Below, in pieces: positions 35,858 through 43,852 of a DNA stretch of 64,000 nt. Position 1 is the stretch's first letter; each line of letters opens with the position of its first letter. The notes below the pieces were generated by a model, which had not been told where the DNA came from, did no database searches, and saw only the letters and a list, made by a program, of their open reading frames with translations. Where the stretch lies: contig OZ241915.1 of NCBI GenBank assembly GCA_965203795.1, forward strand, positions 1,674,001-1,738,000, given 5' to 3'. The position numbers and the translations under genes were made by a program. The DNA is from CBDBBY01 sp965203795 (GTDB taxonomy: Bacteria > Pseudomonadota > Alphaproteobacteria > Rhodobacterales > Rhodobacteraceae).

Positions 35858-36796
35858 ATGGGCGCTGAAGAAAAGAGCATCGCAATCCTTGGAATCTTCG
35901 TGGCCGACACCGCGTACAGAGCGGACCGCCAGCCGAGGATGGGAGAGACGGTTCTGGGAACGGGATTCGCTCTGGGTCCCGGCGGCAAGGGTTCCAACCA
36001 GGCGGTGGCCGTCGCGAGGCTCGGCGCGCCGGTATCGTTCATATCCAGAACGGGCAACGACGAGTTCGCGAAGATGGCCCGCGAAATGTGGGTTTCGGAA
36101 GGCGTCGAGCCGCTGGTCGAGCAGGATCCGGACAGCTTTACAGGAGCGGCGTACATATTCGTGGACGACCGGAGCGGCGACAACGCGATCATCGTCGTTC
36201 CGGGGGCGGCAGGGACGGTCGCGCCCGCGGACCTCGAAAGGCGCAAAAGCGAAATCCAGAGCGCCGGTATCTTCATGACCCAACTTGAGACGCCCGTTGA
36301 AGCGGCCCGCCGCGGCCTTGAAATCGCGCGGAACGCAGGCGTAACGACAATCCTGAACCCTGCCCCGGCTGCGGACCTGGACAGCGCCATGCTGGCGCTC
36401 TGCGACTATCTGGTGCCGAACGAGAGCGAAGCGGAGCTTCTGACCGGGAAGCGCGTCTCGGATCTCGCCAGCGCGAAGTCGGCGGCGGCCGACCTTCGCG
36501 GGAGAGGCGCGAAAAGCGTCATCATCACGCTGGGCGAAAACGGCGCCTTGGTCGACAACGGCGGACGCGCCGTGCATGTGCCCGCGTTTGACGCTGGGGC
36601 CGTGATCGAGACCACGGGCGCAGGTGACTGCTTCTGCGGAGCCTTGGCTGTCGCCCTGAACCGGGGATCGCCGGTCGAGGATGCGGCGGCGTTCGCTTGC
36701 GCTGCAGCCAGCGTTTCGGTCACCCGGCCCGGAACCGCGCCGTCCATGCCGCGCCTGGAGGAAGTCGCGCGCGTCCAGAGTTCAGCCCGCAGGTGA
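35858..36796 (+). CDS. rbsK: Ribokinase-type PfkB sugar kinase
   Basis: A 312-residue ribokinase-like enzyme. It shows GIFVADTAYRADRQPRMGET, the sugar-binding GPGGKGSNQAVAVARLGAPV, TQLETPVEAA, NPAPAADLD, VPNESEAELLTG, and the signature ETTGAGDCFCGALAVAL with the catalytic Asp. These match RbsK better than the other PfkB gene in this window. The ATG at 35858 has GGAG 9 bp upstream and was preferred over a TTG at 35843. Placed after a RbsD/FucU mutarotase, it likely phosphorylates the imported or processed sugar. It is the last gene before the decayed transposase. Confidence 0.85.
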   Translation: MGAEEKSIAILGIFVADTAYRADRQPRMGETVLGTGFALGPGGKGSNQAVAVARLGAPVSFISRTGNDEFAKMAREMWVSEGVEPLVEQDPDSFTGAAYIFVDDRSGDNAIIVVPGAAGTVAPADLERRKSEIQSAGIFMTQLETPVEAARRGLEIARNAGVTTILNPAPAADLDSAMLALCDYLVPNESEAELLTGKRVSDLASAKSAAADLRGRGAKSVIITLGENGALVDNGGRAVHVPAFDAGAVIETTGAGDCFCGALAVALNRGSPVEDAAAFACAAASVSVTRPGTAPSMPRLEEVARVQSSARR

Positions 36797-36828
36797 GCAT
36801 TGCTGCGCATCACGCTGGCCGCATTCGC

Positions 36829-37579
36829 CTATTCTGCAACCTCGATTGAGCTCCTGAACGGTACGCTTTGGTCCTGCCGAGGCCCCGGGTCGGAATAGCC
36901 ACTTGTTCCACCGGCTCGGCATCTTCGAACCTGTTCGTCGAGTTGGTCCGGAGAATGAGTGCCAACGCGTCCCGTCAGCGAACGCCGAATGCGCCGAGAG
37001 TCTGCAACTGCATACTTGCACAATGCAGCGGACAGAGACCCCGAGAAGGCGGAACCAACCGGGTGGCGGACATCGGTTGCCGCCATGACCGAATCACTGC
37101 GCCCGACGAATGTTCCGCCAAGGCAGTTTTCTTGCCACCTTGTGCTCTGTCGATCCCACCATCTCGCCCACTTTCCGAAGAAGATCGGGAGTCAGCTGCC
37201 TTACATTGTGCCTGATGTTCCGCAGCTCGTAATCGTGGGGATCCAACCAAACGTCGTGGCCAAGGAACGCTTGAATGGTCATGTGATTATTCACCAACTC
37301 CTGGAGATGGCAAAAATCGCAGTCCAGACCGCGCTTCAGGACGCCCATCACCAGAATTCGCCAGAGGTCGGTCTCGGGGCGGGTCCTGTCCCGGCGTCTC
37401 TCCGGAGGGATGCGCGCATCAAGAAGCTGGAACAGCTCCTTCCGCGTCGTCTCGTCCATCCAGATGGTCTGAAGCCCGATCAGGATCGCCGGGATGTCGT
37501 CCCGGGATTTCGCGTCCAGCTCGATCGCCCCGATGTCGATCGACTCCGACCCGGATTTCTTGCCAACGGCGTCGCCCAT
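36829..37579 (-). pseudogene. Decayed ISNCY-type transposase
   Basis: The first 150 codons (from 37579) are intact in frame: DIPAILIGLQTIW, LWRILVMGVLKRGLDCDFCHLQELVNNH, FLGHDVW, and NVRQLTPDLLRKVGEMV. This is the N-terminal part of ISNCY-family transposases. After KVARK the frame is lost and hits TGA at 37094. Family-like pieces continue in other frames, such as VGRSDSVMAATDVRHP and further on FRLLGVSVRCIVQ. Several frameshifts and the missing C-terminal catalytic half mark it as dead. The IS1182-type element lies just upstream of its start, so it is probably inserted in the older element. Confidence 0.72.
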
Positions 37580-37635
37580 GCGAACCGCCTCCAAAGATTC
37601 CCCGATAATCGCCGGGACAGCGGCGAATTCACGGG

Positions 37636-37640
37636 AATCC
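37636..37640. repeat. Left copy of 5-bp target duplication of IS1182-type element
   Basis: AATCC directly precedes the left inverted repeat. The same five bases directly follow the right inverted repeat at 39197-39201. This is the expected trace of a single insertion event without later rearrangement. Confidence 0.7.
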
Positions 37641-39196
37641 GGGGCTGTTGAAAAACCCCTCGTTCCGTGATTCTTGGAACATGATGCTGTTGCGGGAGCG
37701 GGGAGAGCCACGACATGCTGAAACGCAAACCGCCGGCCCAGCTGGAGCTGTTCGTCGCGGGGTCGCTTGAGCAGCTGGTTCCGGACGACCACATCCTGGC
37801 GCGCGTCGACCGGGTTCTGGATCTCGGCTGGCTGCACGACGAGGTCGCCGACTGCTACTGCGCCCACAGCGGGCGTCCGGGGATCGATCCGGAGATGGCC
37901 GTCCGCCTGATGCTGGCGGGCTTCCTGCTCGGCATCGTGCACGACCGCCGCCTGATGCGGGAGGCGCAGGTGAACATCGCGATCCGCTGGTTCATCGGCT
38001 GCGGGCTGCACGAGCGGCTTCCGGACCATTCGAGCCCGGCGCGGATCCGGCAGCGCTGGGGCGATGCCCGGTTCCGGCGGATCTTCGAGCGCACGGCTTC
38101 GGCCTGCGTGGAGGCGGGGATCGCGCAGGGCGAGGTCGTGCATGTCGACGCGACGCTGGTCCGGGCCGATGCCGGCTGGGAAAGCATGGTCGACCGCCAC
38201 GCCGGAGCGGTGGCGGCGGAGAACGGCGACGCGGAGGAGGATGCCGCCCCGCCTGGCGGCAAGCGCAAGAAAGTCAGCGTGACGGATCCCGACGCGAGCT
38301 TGGCGACCAGCTCCCGCGGCCGGCGCCTGGAGCCATCCTACAAGCAGCACACGGCGGTCGACGACGGGAGCGGCGTCGTTCCCGATGTCACGGTGACCAC
38401 CGGCGAAGTCAACGAGCGCAACGTGATTGAGGATCAAGTCGACGAGGTCCGCAGGATATCCGGGAAGAAGATCGAGACTGTGACCGCCGACGCGGGCTAC
38501 GCCTACGGCAAGGCCTGCGGCGGCCTCGAGCGGCGGGGGATCGATCCGGTGATCCCGGCGAAGCGGGAGCCGACCCGGAGCCGGGTGCCGGCGTGCCGGT
38601 TCCGCTACGACGAGAGGAACAATATCGTGAAGTGCCCTCGGGGCAAGGCGCTGCGCCCCGGACAGCCGTTCAAGGACGGGCAAATGCGGTTCCACGCCAG
38701 AACCAGGGACTGCGCGGGATGCCCGCCCGGGGGCGACTGCGTTCCCGGGAGCCGGAACCGGAAGACGGTGGTGATCAGCGCCGACCATCCGGCGCTGCTG
38801 CGCGCCCGGAGGCGGCGGCTCCGATGGAGCGAAGAGGACCGGCGGCCCTGCCGGCGCCACCGCTGGCGATCGGAAGGGTTCCACGGAGAGGCCAAGACTT
38901 GGCACGGGCTGGGCCGCGCCGTGCGGCGCGGCTTGGGCAACATGAGGATCCAGTCCTACCTGACCGCCGCCGCGATCAACCTGAAGCGGCTCGCGGCCGC
39001 TTTTTGCGCCCGATTCCCTGCCATCGGCACGATCCGAATGCGCGGAACGCCCCTTTCCGTGCTCTTGGCGCGGCAGGCCGGGCCTGGCCGCCGCATGCCC
39101 GCCCGCGTTGCCCGGCTCCGCGCAGCAAGACCCCGCTCCGACCGGCACCGCAATACACCCCGGAACCTTTGGAAGGCCGCGTAGTTCAACAGCCCC
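37641..39196 (+). mobile_element. IS1182-type insertion sequence, complete
   Basis: A 1556-bp element bounded by perfect 12-bp inverted repeats, GGGGCTGTTGAA at 37641-37652 and TTCAACAGCCCC at 39185-39196, with one intact transposase gene between. AATCC repeats flank it on both sides. The transposase frame is undamaged, so the element may still move. It sits upstream of the decayed ISNCY transposase and interrupts no other recognisable gene. Confidence 0.88.
37715..39184 (+). CDS. IS1182 family transposase
   Basis: A 489-residue DDE transposase. The N-terminal DUF772-like region has LEQLVPDDHILARVDRVLDL and GRPGIDPEMAVRLMLAGFLLGI. The catalytic core has HVDATLVRADAG with the first Asp, the TVTADAGYAYGKA second Asp block, and near the C terminus RWRSEGFHGEAKTWHGLGRA with the Glu. 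A CxxC-like RDCAGCPPGGDC cluster lies before the last part, as in other IS1182 proteins. The stop lies at the inner end of the right inverted repeat. Intact length and motifs suggest activity. Confidence 0.93.
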   Translation: MLKRKPPAQLELFVAGSLEQLVPDDHILARVDRVLDLGWLHDEVADCYCAHSGRPGIDPEMAVRLMLAGFLLGIVHDRRLMREAQVNIAIRWFIGCGLHERLPDHSSPARIRQRWGDARFRRIFERTASACVEAGIAQGEVVHVDATLVRADAGWESMVDRHAGAVAAENGDAEEDAAPPGGKRKKVSVTDPDASLATSSRGRRLEPSYKQHTAVDDGSGVVPDVTVTTGEVNERNVIEDQVDEVRRISGKKIETVTADAGYAYGKACGGLERRGIDPVIPAKREPTRSRVPACRFRYDERNNIVKCPRGKALRPGQPFKDGQMRFHARTRDCAGCPPGGDCVPGSRNRKTVVISADHPALLRARRRRLRWSEEDRRPCRRHRWRSEGFHGEAKTWHGLGRAVRRGLGNMRIQSYLTAAAINLKRLAAAFCARFPAIGTIRMRGTPLSVLLARQAGPGRRMPARVARLRAARPRSDRHRNTPRNLWKAA

Positions 39197-39201
39197 AATC
39201 C
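39197..39201. repeat. Right copy of 5-bp target duplication of IS1182-type element
   Basis: AATCC directly follows the right inverted repeat and matches the left copy at 37636-37640. Together the two copies place the ends of the inserted element. Confidence 0.7.
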
Positions 39202-39414
39202 TGCTTCATTCCGGAAATCATCGCAAGCCGATCATTCAAGATAAACCGAATATTCAACAAGCTGCCGGTTGTTTGGTCGGGCGCCGCTCGTCGAGACGGC
39301 TCTGAGCACTGAAGCCGCTGCGGGTTGGAATTGGCCGCATCTTCTTGGCAATCCGCATTATCCCGCTATTCCTTGCGGCGGTGACGAATCCGCGGGCGGA
39401 AGGGCGAAGCTGCG

Positions 39415-40245
39415 ATGTGGTTGCTCGGCGTTTATCGGGGTTGCATCGGCGCGGCGGCGTTGTCGATGCTTTCGTCCTGCGGCGGCGGACCGCTCGCCAC
39501 AGCCGCCGGAATCGACCTCATCGGCAGAGGCGATCGAATCCTCTCCCGATCGGATTCCGTGATCGTCAGCACGTTTTACTACGGCGAGCAGGGCGATGCG
39601 CGGGGCACTCAGACCGTTCCGGCATGCACTCGAGATCGCTGCGATGTTTATTTCGGCGGACGGCTGCTCGTCAGGATCGACCGGGATTATCTTCGAGCGA
39701 GCCTTCGCCAGTACGGCAAGGCCCGCCCGATACAAACGCGCAACGGCGTGACAATTGCTGAGGCGAATTCCGGTGATTTTGGAATTCTCGGCTCGGCGCT
39801 GCGCCACAGCGCGTTCGTAAGCGAGCGGTCGTACATTTTCGATCCAAGCGGCGGATACTACGCCCGCGGCGCCATCGCGGCGGGAGACTTGGCAGGATCA
39901 AGACCTGCTGTGAACGGTTCGTGGTCCGGCATGATGACCGGCACGCTCGCGCAGGGCGGCGACTACCTGACCGGCGACGCGAACGTGGCTTACACGGTTT
40001 CCGGGACCGGCGGGCTTTTGGAGGCCGAGTTCAGCAACATCAGAAACGAGACGCGGAACCGCGCCCACGATGCGTCCTCGGCGCGGTTTGCCGACATTGC
40101 GGTCGACGCCAGCGGCACATTCGGCTCCGGCGTCAGCGGCAACCGGATTCAGGGAGGATTCTACGGGAGCGGGCACGCCGAAGCCACCGGCATTTTCGAG
40201 CAGTCAGGCATCCTCGGCGCATTCGGCACGTACCGCCGCGAATGA
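39415..40245 (+). CDS. TbpB-like lipoprotein, copy 1
   Basis: A 276-residue predicted lipoprotein. The N terminus ends in the lipobox LSSC with the lipidated Cys22 followed by three Gly. The C-terminal half resembles the barrel domain of transferrin-binding protein B: GSWSGMMTG, ADNVAYTV-like DANVAYTVSGTGG, AEFSNIRN, and the ending IQGGFYGSGHAEATGIFEQS then GILGAFGTYR. Such domains are surface lipoproteins in Gram-negative bacteria that bind host iron or other ligands; in free-living alphaproteobacteria their ligand is unknown. A second copy follows 221 bp downstream. The ATG at 39415 gives a proper signal peptide. Confidence 0.75.
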   Translation: MWLLGVYRGCIGAAALSMLSSCGGGPLATAAGIDLIGRGDRILSRSDSVIVSTFYYGEQGDARGTQTVPACTRDRCDVYFGGRLLVRIDRDYLRASLRQYGKARPIQTRNGVTIAEANSGDFGILGSALRHSAFVSERSYIFDPSGGYYARGAIAAGDLAGSRPAVNGSWSGMMTGTLAQGGDYLTGDANVAYTVSGTGGLLEAEFSNIRNETRNRAHDASSARFADIAVDASGTFGSGVSGNRIQGGFYGSGHAEATGIFEQSGILGAFGTYRRE

Positions 40246-40466
40246 GCGCAGTTGGAAGCCCGGAGGGGAATTTCATCGCCGAGTTCCCCGCCGCGAACAT
40301 ATCCGGCGGGTTCGGATTGCTGCCGCATCTTCATCCGACGGTTGCAACATCTCTGCGCCGCGGGAGTTTTCGCCGACGCGGATCGGCTCCAACGCGTTGG
40401 AATCCAGCGCACACTCATCTATCCCTGCGGGCGGCTCAAGGCCGCGGAACGTCAGGAGGGCTTGGA

Positions 40467-41327
40467 ATGCTTGCGCAGAACGCCGTTTCGGCAGCGTTGG
40501 GAGCAATGGCGCTGTCGCTGCTTTCCTCTTGCGGCGGCGGAATTGGCCAGGTTGCCGCGCAACGCCTGGCCGGCATCGGCGGCGAGCCCCCGGCGGAAAC
40601 CGGAAGCGTGCAAGAGGCCCGGGAAGCCGACATCCTCCGCAGGTCGGATTCCTATATCCTTACCGCCCGCACGTTCGAATCCGAGGACGGCGAGGTCGTT
40701 ATCAACGTGCCCGTCTGCGCGGGAGCGACCTGCAGTTTCGGAACCGCAGGCGGCGGATCCGTTACGGAGGGTTTGGATAATTTGGTGGCGAGCACCGGCA
40801 CCACCGTCCTGTCGCGCCGCGGCCTGACGGTTTTGCGCACCGACGATCCGGAGAACGAATTGAGTTACCTGGGATCGGCGCTGAACCACAGCTCGTTCGG
40901 AGCGGTTCGAACCGGGACGGCGATCGGGGACGAACGATACACGATCAGGTACGGCGCCTCGATCGGGGACTCTGCTGGGTCGCGGCCCGCGGCGAGCGGC
41001 ACCTGGACCGGGCTAATGACCGGCATCCATTGGCGCGGCGACGATCTCCTGCTTGGCGACGCGAGGCTGGTCTACATCATTTCCGCGACCGGCGGATCGA
41101 TGAGCGCCGAATTCAGCAACATCCGGAACACAGCCCAGAACCGCGCCCACGATACCGAATTCGTGCGGTTTTCGGACATTTCGGTCGCCGCGGACGGCAC
41201 ATTCCGGGCCGGCGGCGCGGCCAACCGGATTCAGGGGGGATTCTACGGGGACGGGCATGCCGAAGCTACCGGCGTCTTTGAGCGGTCTGGAATTCTTGGC
41301 GCGTTCGGCACGCACCGCCGCGACTGA
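40467..41327 (+). CDS. TbpB-like lipoprotein, copy 2
   Basis: A 286-residue paralogue of the preceding gene. It has the same layout: LLSSCGGG with lipidated Cys22, a divergent middle part, and a C-terminal TbpB-like barrel with GTWTGLMTG, AEFSNIRNTAQNRAHD, NRIQGGFYGDGHAEATGVFE and GILGAFGTHR. The last 110 residues match copy 1 closely while the N-terminal 150 are much less alike, as if the ligand-facing part has diverged. The ATG at 40467 has AGGAGGG upstream, so the start is secure; the open frame further upstream is not part of it. Ligand and receptor are unknown. No TonB-dependent receptor gene is adjacent. Confidence 0.76.
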   Translation: MLAQNAVSAALGAMALSLLSSCGGGIGQVAAQRLAGIGGEPPAETGSVQEAREADILRRSDSYILTARTFESEDGEVVINVPVCAGATCSFGTAGGGSVTEGLDNLVASTGTTVLSRRGLTVLRTDDPENELSYLGSALNHSSFGAVRTGTAIGDERYTIRYGASIGDSAGSRPAASGTWTGLMTGIHWRGDDLLLGDARLVYIISATGGSMSAEFSNIRNTAQNRAHDTEFVRFSDISVAADGTFRAGGAANRIQGGFYGDGHAEATGVFERSGILGAFGTHRRD

Positions 41328-41485
41328 ACGCGGCCGAAGCCGTCCGGCGGGAAGCCATTCCCTGCTGAATTGCGCTCTCCTCGCTCCGGGGCCCGTTCGC
41401 GCCCGGCGCCGCAGCCCGCAAGCACTTGGATGCGCCCGGCTTCTGAACGGCAAGCCGTCGCTTTGGTCGGAACGGGGCGAGACAG

Positions 41486-42115
41486 TTGCCGCACGATTTC
41501 TCTGACGGCGAGTCGCCGCGCAAGGCCCTTCCGTCCGAACCCGAGCTGCGGGTCAAGGCGATTGAGTCCTTGCTGATCAGAAAGGGTTTGGTCGACCCGG
41601 CGGCACTCGACCGAATTGTCGACGCCTACGAGCACAGGATAGGCCCGAGGAACGGCGCACGGGTCGTCGCCAAGGCTTGGACCAATCCCGCATTCAAGGC
41701 CGAACTGCTGCGCGACGCGTCGCCGCTGCTTGACGGAATGGGACTCTCCGGGCGTCAAGGCGAGCATGTCGTGGCGGTCGAGAACACCGAATCCGTCCAC
41801 AACCTGGTGGTCTGCACGCTCTGCAGCTGCTACCCGTGGCCTTTGCTCGGCATTCCCCCGAGCTGGTACAAGTCGGACGCCTACAGGTCGCGGACCGTTC
41901 GGGAGCCGCGAAAGGTTCTCGCGGAATTCGGCGTCGATCTGCGTCCCGCGCAAGACGTCAGGGTCTGGGACAGCACCGCCGAGTTCAGGTACTTGGTTTT
42001 GCCGATGCAGCCGGAAGAATCCCTCGGCGCCGACGAGGAAGCGCTTACCGAATGGGTCACCCGGGACAGCATGATCGGCGCCGGACTGCCCAAGCGCCCT
42101 GAAGCCGCACTATGA
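41486..42115 (+). CDS. nthA: Nitrile hydratase subunit alpha, Co type
   Basis: The alpha subunit of nitrile hydratase, which hydrates nitriles to amides in the cytoplasm. The metal-binding claw is CTLCSC at residues 110-115. Threonine in the second position is the mark of cobalt-type enzymes (iron types have CSLCSC). Flanking VVCTLCSCYPWPLLG and SWYKSDAYRSRTVREPR are typical. The two outer claw cysteines would be oxidised after translation. The start is TTG at 41486 with GGGG 10 bp upstream; no better ATG exists. The 209-residue length is normal. nthB overlaps the stop by 4 bp. Thiocyanate hydrolase gamma is a related alternative, but the beta and accessory genes fit nitrile hydratase. Confidence 0.92.
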   Translation: MPHDFSDGESPRKALPSEPELRVKAIESLLIRKGLVDPAALDRIVDAYEHRIGPRNGARVVAKAWTNPAFKAELLRDASPLLDGMGLSGRQGEHVVAVENTESVHNLVVCTLCSCYPWPLLGIPPSWYKSDAYRSRTVREPRKVLAEFGVDLRPAQDVRVWDSTAEFRYLVLPMQPEESLGADEEALTEWVTRDSMIGAGLPKRPEAAL

Positions 42116-42798
42116 CGCGCGCGCACGACATGGGCGGACGGCCCTGCGCCAACCGCATCGCGCATCCCGAACCGAACCGGCCGGTATTCAAGAGGGAATG
42201 GCACGGTCGCGCCCTGGCGGTAACGCTTGCGGCCGGAGCCTTGGGAAAGTGGAACCTCGACGCCTCCCGGCATGCGCGGGAATCGCTGCCTTCCGACGAA
42301 TACCTTTCGTTCAGCTATTACGAACGGTGGCTTGCCGGGCTCGCCGACCTTCTGGTCCGGCACGGCCTCGTCACCGGGAAAGAGCTGTCGGATCCGGAAT
42401 CATGCGCGGCTGCCCCGAGCCTGGTTCCGGGCGCGCTGACGCCCGGCGAGGTGTTTCCTGTCCTTCAAGAAGGCAGCAGTTCGCAACGGGACGCTAATGC
42501 GGCTCCGCGCTTTCGTGTCGGCGAGGATGTTCGGACCCGGCATCCGGCGGCCAACGCGCTCGTTAGCGGCGGTCACACCCGCCTGCCCGCTTACGCCCAA
42601 GGCCGCCACGGAACGGTGCGCCGGGTCCGCGGGGCGCACGTGCTTCCCGATAGCAACGCCCACTTCCTTGGCGAGGCGCCGGAGCCGCTGTACTCGGTTC
42701 GGTTTTCAGCAAGGGAGCTTTTTCCAAACGAAAGCTCAGCCCGAAGCGGCGATGAAGTCTTTCTGGACCTTTGGGAGAGCTATTTGGAGCCCGCATGA
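42112..42798 (+). CDS. nthB: Nitrile hydratase subunit beta
   Basis: The 228-residue beta subunit of nitrile hydratase. It opens with HDMGGRPCANRI, close to the usual HDMGG start, continues with FKREWHGRALAVTLAAGALGKWN, SYYERWLAGLADLLVRHG, and ends with the SH3-like barrel FRVGEDVRTRHP, GRHGTVRRVRGAHVLPDSNAH, LYSVRFSARELF. All regions are intact. ATG overlaps the nthA TGA, and its own stop overlaps the accessory gene start, so the three proteins are made in fixed proportion. Confidence 0.92.
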   Translation: MTRAHDMGGRPCANRIAHPEPNRPVFKREWHGRALAVTLAAGALGKWNLDASRHARESLPSDEYLSFSYYERWLAGLADLLVRHGLVTGKELSDPESCAAAPSLVPGALTPGEVFPVLQEGSSSQRDANAAPRFRVGEDVRTRHPAANALVSGGHTRLPAYAQGRHGTVRRVRGAHVLPDSNAHFLGEAPEPLYSVRFSARELFPNESSARSGDEVFLDLWESYLEPA

Positions 42799-43151
42799 TA
42801 CCGATTCCCGACGAAGGCCCCGCCGCTCCGGCATTCGAATCGCCGTGGCACGCCTCCGCGTTCTCGCTTGCAGTGCTCTTGAACGAGCGCGGGCATTTCA
42901 CTTGGCGGGAATGGTCGGGCGCGCTGGGCCGGGAACTGGCCGAGACCGCAGGGGAAGCCGATTCCGGCGGGCAGGACAGCTACTACTCAGCTTGGCTGCG
43001 GGCACTCGAGCGGCTGATCGCCGAGCGCGGCTTGACGAAAGAGGGAGAGCTTTCGGCGGAAATCGCGGAATGGCGGTTCGCGCACCTCGGCACACCCCAC
43101 GGACGCCCGGTCAAGTTGCGGCGGCCGGAAGCGAAGCGGGAGCGCCGGTGA
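42795..43151 (+). CDS. Nitrile hydratase accessory protein (activator)
   Basis: A 118-residue protein resembling the N-terminal part of the nitrile hydratase beta subunit, the form of Co-type accessory proteins (P14K/NhlE) that help cobalt insertion. Recognisable parts are FESPWHASAFSLAVLLNERGHFTWREW, and YYSAWLRALERLIAERGL. The ATG at 42795 overlaps the nthB stop (ATGA) and was chosen over one at 42771. A separate cobalt transporter gene (nhlF-like) is not present in this window. Confidence 0.85.
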   Translation: MIPIPDEGPAAPAFESPWHASAFSLAVLLNERGHFTWREWSGALGRELAETAGEADSGGQDSYYSAWLRALERLIAERGLTKEGELSAEIAEWRFAHLGTPHGRPVKLRRPEAKRERR

Positions 43152-43303
43152 GTCGGACCAGCGCCGACGGCGGCCCTGCCCCGGTCCGTTCTTCTGCCGA
43201 CGATGCGGTGTTCCGCCACCGCGGCTTTGCCGCGTCAGGTAAGATGCGGCGGCGTTGCGGTCCGGTGCCGAGAGAGGTCGGCAAATCGGATTGCGGCACA
43301 AAT

Positions 43304-43340
43304 TGCACAACGATTGGTCATGCTGCACAAATTTTGGGCA
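43304..43340. promoter_or_regulatory. Two NtrC-like binding sites upstream of glnB
   Basis: TGCACAACGATTGGTCA (43304-43320) and TGCACAAATTTTGGGCA (43324-43340) both resemble the NtrC box TGCAC-N5-GGTGCA-like dyad. They start exactly 20 bp apart, about two helical turns, and lie 113-149 bp before the glnB start. NtrC control of glnB-glnA is established in proteobacteria. I could not find a -24/-12 sigma-54 element downstream with correct spacing. Confidence 0.5.
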
Positions 43341-43452
43341 AGCGTGGGTTCCTTGGACTATCGCAACCCGATAACGCGCCAAGGCAGTTGAAACGGTGCC
43401 CATAAACAGGCAAAGGGCCGCCGAACCAACCCCCTCTCACGGAGATGCGGCA

Positions 43453-43791
43453 ATGAAGAAAATCGAGGCGATCATCAAGCCGTTCAAACTCGACGAGGTC
43501 AAAGAGTCGCTCCAGGAAATCGGCATCCAAGGCCTGTCCGTAGTCGAGGTCAAAGGATTCGGGCGGCAGAAAGGCCATACCGAACTGTACCGCGGCGCTG
43601 AGTACGTCGTTGACTTTCTTCCGAAGGTTAAGATCGAAGTCGTGCTTGCGGACGACCAGATGGACGACGCGATCGACGCCATCCTGAAGACGGCCCGGAC
43701 CGACAAGATCGGCGACGGAAAGATATTCGTGTCAACTGTGGAGCAGGCGATCCGCATCAGAACCGGCGAAGCCGGCGACGACGCGCTCTAG
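43453..43791 (+). CDS. glnB: Nitrogen regulatory protein PII
   Basis: A 112-residue PII signalling protein that senses 2-oxoglutarate and ATP/ADP and controls NtrB and the adenylyltransferase of glutamine synthetase. The T loop carries the uridylylation site Tyr51 in GHTELYRGAEYVVDFLPK. The B and C loops are present as KIGDGKIFVSTVEQAIRIRTGE. The ATG at 43453 gives the standard MKKIEAIIKPFKLDEVKE start; the frame is open further upstream without family similarity. It is 61 bp before glnA, the usual alphaproteobacterial glnBA operon. Confidence 0.97.
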   Translation: MKKIEAIIKPFKLDEVKESLQEIGIQGLSVVEVKGFGRQKGHTELYRGAEYVVDFLPKVKIEVVLADDQMDDAIDAILKTARTDKIGDGKIFVSTVEQAIRIRTGEAGDDAL

Positions 43792-43852
43792 CGCTCTCAA
43801 ATTCCAGCAAACTGCGGCGGGCCGGTCCCGCGAGAAACAGGAGGTGCCTAAG

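Noticed and set aside
37094..39148. Minus-strand open frame of 684 codons
   Set aside because: Most of it is antisense to the IS1182 transposase. Only the last 160 codons, the ISNCY-like remnant, are meaningful.
43290..43308. GGCACAAATTGC as a sigma-54 promoter before glnB
   Set aside because: The spacing between GG and GC is 8 bases, not the required 10.
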